From positions 1 through 19,008 of the forward strand of contig JAFSQZ010000166.1 in the NCBI GenBank assembly GCA_017446355.1: a stretch of DNA of 19,008 nt. The letters are read 5' to 3'. The notes under the pieces are model-generated. The model had not been told where the DNA came from. It made no database searches and saw only the letters and a list, made by a program, of their open reading frames with translations. This document shows, in pieces, positions 17,578-19,008 of the stretch; position 1 is the first letter of the stretch, and the number at the start of each line of letters is the position of its first letter. A program made the translations under genes and the position numbers. This DNA is from Neisseriaceae bacterium. Lineage in GTDB: Bacteria; Pseudomonadota; Gammaproteobacteria; Burkholderiales; Neisseriaceae.

Positions 17578-18810
17578 TTATGCCACGGTATCCAACTTAC
17601 CTTGCAAATCCTTATCCGTCATCGCCGCATCGGACGAATCTGACCACACATTCACGCCTGTTTCAATCATATCGATAATGGCGTAAATCGGCAAAATCAT
17701 ACCCATTAAATCCACAGGAACATTGATTGATGACATTAGGGAAATGGTTAAAAAGTAACACCCCATCGGCACGCCAGCGTTGCCGACTGCGGCTAAAATT
17801 GACACCAACAACCACACAATCATTGTGCCAAACGACAATTCAATGCCTGCATTTTGCATTAAAAACAAAGAAGTAACCAAAATAAACGCCGCACAACCAT
17901 TCATATTGATTGTCGTGCAAATTGGCAGGGTAAAGCGGCTCACTCGTTTATCAATATGCAAATTATTTTCGGCTGACGCAAGCGTTACAGGCAGTGTGGC
18001 GGCTGAACTTTTAGAGAAAAACGCCATTGCCAATGCAGGCGACATTGCCTGAAAAACTTTCAGCGGATTAAGTTTTCTTATCAATAAAAACAATGGGATA
18101 ACGATAAAAAACTGCACTAAATTGCCGCCAATCACAACCAAAGTATATTGCCCCAATGCCCCCACAATCACGCCTGCTTCGATTTCAGCAACCAACTGGG
18201 CAGTGAAAGCCACAATGCCAAGCGGTAAAATCCACAGCAAGGCACGAATTAAGGTGAAAAGCAGTTCTTGCAAGCCCAACACGCCTTTGATGACGGTTTG
18301 ACGGTTGTCGCTATCAGGCATAAACGCCAAGCCCAAACCCACAGCGGCGGAAACAAGCAACACCGACAACACATTGCCTGCAAAAAACGGTTGCAATAAA
18401 TTATTCGGAATTACCGACAAAAAATGTTCGTAATACGACAACTGCCCCACTTTTTCAGGCAGCGTTGTGCCAGCGGCAACAGGCACATTGGCAGGCTGAA
18501 TCAGCACAAAAAACGCCAACGCCACCAAAGCGGCTGCCATTGTGGTGGTAAGCGTGTAAAATAGCGTCCGCGAGAAAATACGGCGACTTTCCACCTTTGC
18601 CCCCAACTGCGATAGCGTAGCAATCACCGCCAAAGAAATCACAGGAATGGCAAGAAATTGAAACAGTCGCGTAAAAGCGGTGGCAATAAATTGGCATAAT
18701 TCATTGATAAAGCCAATCGACAAATGCCCCAACACCGCCCCCAAACCCATCGCCGCAAACCAAATGACGGCGGTTTTAAAATGGTTTTGCTTTTTGCTTG
18801 ATGAACACAT
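17578..18810 (-). CDS. Dicarboxylate/amino-acid:cation symporter family protein, SstT-like
   Basis: A 410-residue sodium- or proton-coupled carrier of the DAACS family, in the inner membrane. Family motifs are the serine-rich hairpin FFSKSSAATLPVT, the TM7 motif NMNGC where glutamate carriers have NMDGT, the hairpin 2 region AAVGNAGVPMG, and the TM8 stretch IYAIIDMIETGVNVWSD. By alignment to GltPh numbering (from memory), D394 and N401 are kept (D380, N387). The acidic-side-chain-binding R397 is Glu (E383) and D390 is Tyr (Y376). Glu at that place is also what I recall in the serine/threonine carrier SstT, and the hairpin resembles SstT (FFTRSSAANIPV). A neutral amino acid substrate is therefore more likely than a dicarboxylate. 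The start at 18810 has AAGGA upstream. lrgA follows in the same direction after 63 bases. Confidence 0.85.
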   Translation of the reverse strand: MCSSSKKQNHFKTAVIWFAAMGLGAVLGHLSIGFINELCQFIATAFTRLFQFLAIPVISLAVIATLSQLGAKVESRRIFSRTLFYTLTTTMAAALVALAFFVLIQPANVPVAAGTTLPEKVGQLSYYEHFLSVIPNNLLQPFFAGNVLSVLLVSAAVGLGLAFMPDSDNRQTVIKGVLGLQELLFTLIRALLWILPLGIVAFTAQLVAEIEAGVIVGALGQYTLVVIGGNLVQFFIVIPLFLLIRKLNPLKVFQAMSPALAMAFFSKSSAATLPVTLASAENNLHIDKRVSRFTLPICTTINMNGCAAFILVTSLFLMQNAGIELSFGTMIVWLLVSILAAVGNAGVPMGCYFLTISLMSSINVPVDLMGMILPIYAIIDMIETGVNVWSDSSDAAMTDKDLQGKLDTVA

Positions 18811-18848
18811 AGTTTTTCCTTATTTACCTGAAATTTTTCAAAATTTCC

Positions 18849-18888
18849 GTCATTGCGAGCCGTGATTTATCACGGCGTGGCAATCTCC
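18849..18888. repeat. Dispersed palindromic repeat, copy 3
   Basis: GTCATTGCGAG to GTGGCAATCTCC again, with stem GCCGTGAT/ATCACGGC around TT, two pairs longer than copies 1 and 2. It lies about 40 bases upstream of the symporter start. Confidence 0.85.
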
Positions 18889-18936
18889 TTATCATTTAGA
18901 TAAATTAAAACTTTCAGTCTGCCTGAAAAAACACCT

Positions 18937-18976
18937 GTCATTGCGAGCATTAACGCAGTTAATGCGTGGCAATCCC
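18937..18976. repeat. Dispersed palindromic repeat, copy 4 (different stem)
   Basis: Same outer parts (GTCATTGCGAG, GTGGCAATCCCC), but the inner stem is GCATTAA/TTAATGC around CGCAG, unrelated in sequence to the other copies yet fully paired. A degenerate uptake sequence (CAGTCTGCCTGAA) precedes it by about 10 bases. Nothing else is recognised up to the window end. Confidence 0.85.
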
Positions 18977-19008
18977 CTGATTTAATCTGTCGCTCTCCGT
19001 AGTTGGGA

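Overview
The window comes from a member of the Neisseriaceae. It is studded with the 12-base DNA uptake sequence AGGCAGCCTGAA, which I recall as the dialect of Kingella and relatives. Its reverse-complement reading TTCAGGCTGCCTGAA matches the Simonsiella dialect. With the AT-leaning sequence and gene content, this points to the Kingella / Simonsiella / Alysiella group; I cannot fix the genus. There is no sign of a phage, transposase gene, CRISPR array or tRNA. The window is ordinary chromosome with unusual gene variants and much small-repeat activity between genes.

Region 1 (1-3024): the 3' part of glyS (glycyl-tRNA synthetase beta subunit), gmhB (heptose bisphosphate phosphatase of lipopolysaccharide core synthesis) and an exported DD-carboxypeptidase-family protein. 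In that protein the catalytic Ser and Lys are replaced by Ala and Gln and the KTG box is KAG, so it looks like an intact pseudoenzyme. Region 2 (3025-6920): an orphan membrane protein, a 473-base repeat-rich gap, an LTA-synthase/OpgB-like membrane sulfatase-fold protein, and an unrecognised soluble protein with two similar beta-rich segments, ended by a good terminator.

Region 3 (6921-8710): a transcription unit of tuf and rpsJ with its own promoter, a leader carrying two hairpins each followed by a T-rich run, and a terminator directly after rpsJ. The usual next genes of the S10 operon (rplC and onward) are absent. Region 4 (8711-9636): a 95-base MITE-like element with perfect 15-base inverted ends, a very AT-rich four-helix membrane protein, and a gene-free stretch with a promoter. 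Region 5 (9637-16112): a complete export system made of a HlyD-family adaptor (YhiI type), a double-ATPase/permease fusion (RbbA type), a second ABC-2 permease (YhhJ type) and a TolC/NodT-type outer-membrane lipoprotein, all on the plus strand.

Region 6 (16113-19008): a gap with a terminator and a second MITE-like element. Next, on the minus strand, come lrgA-lrgB (start and stop overlapping in TAATG) and, upstream of them, an SstT-like member of the dicarboxylate/amino-acid:cation symporter family. The last 200 bases hold two copies of a palindromic repeat that also occurs at 1029 and 3727. The stems of these copies differ in sequence but keep their pairing. The most notable points are the dead carboxypeptidase, the separation of tuf-rpsJ from the S10 operon beside an RbbA exporter, the covarying repeat family joined to uptake sequences, and the MITE-like elements with shared TTTGCAAAAC ends.
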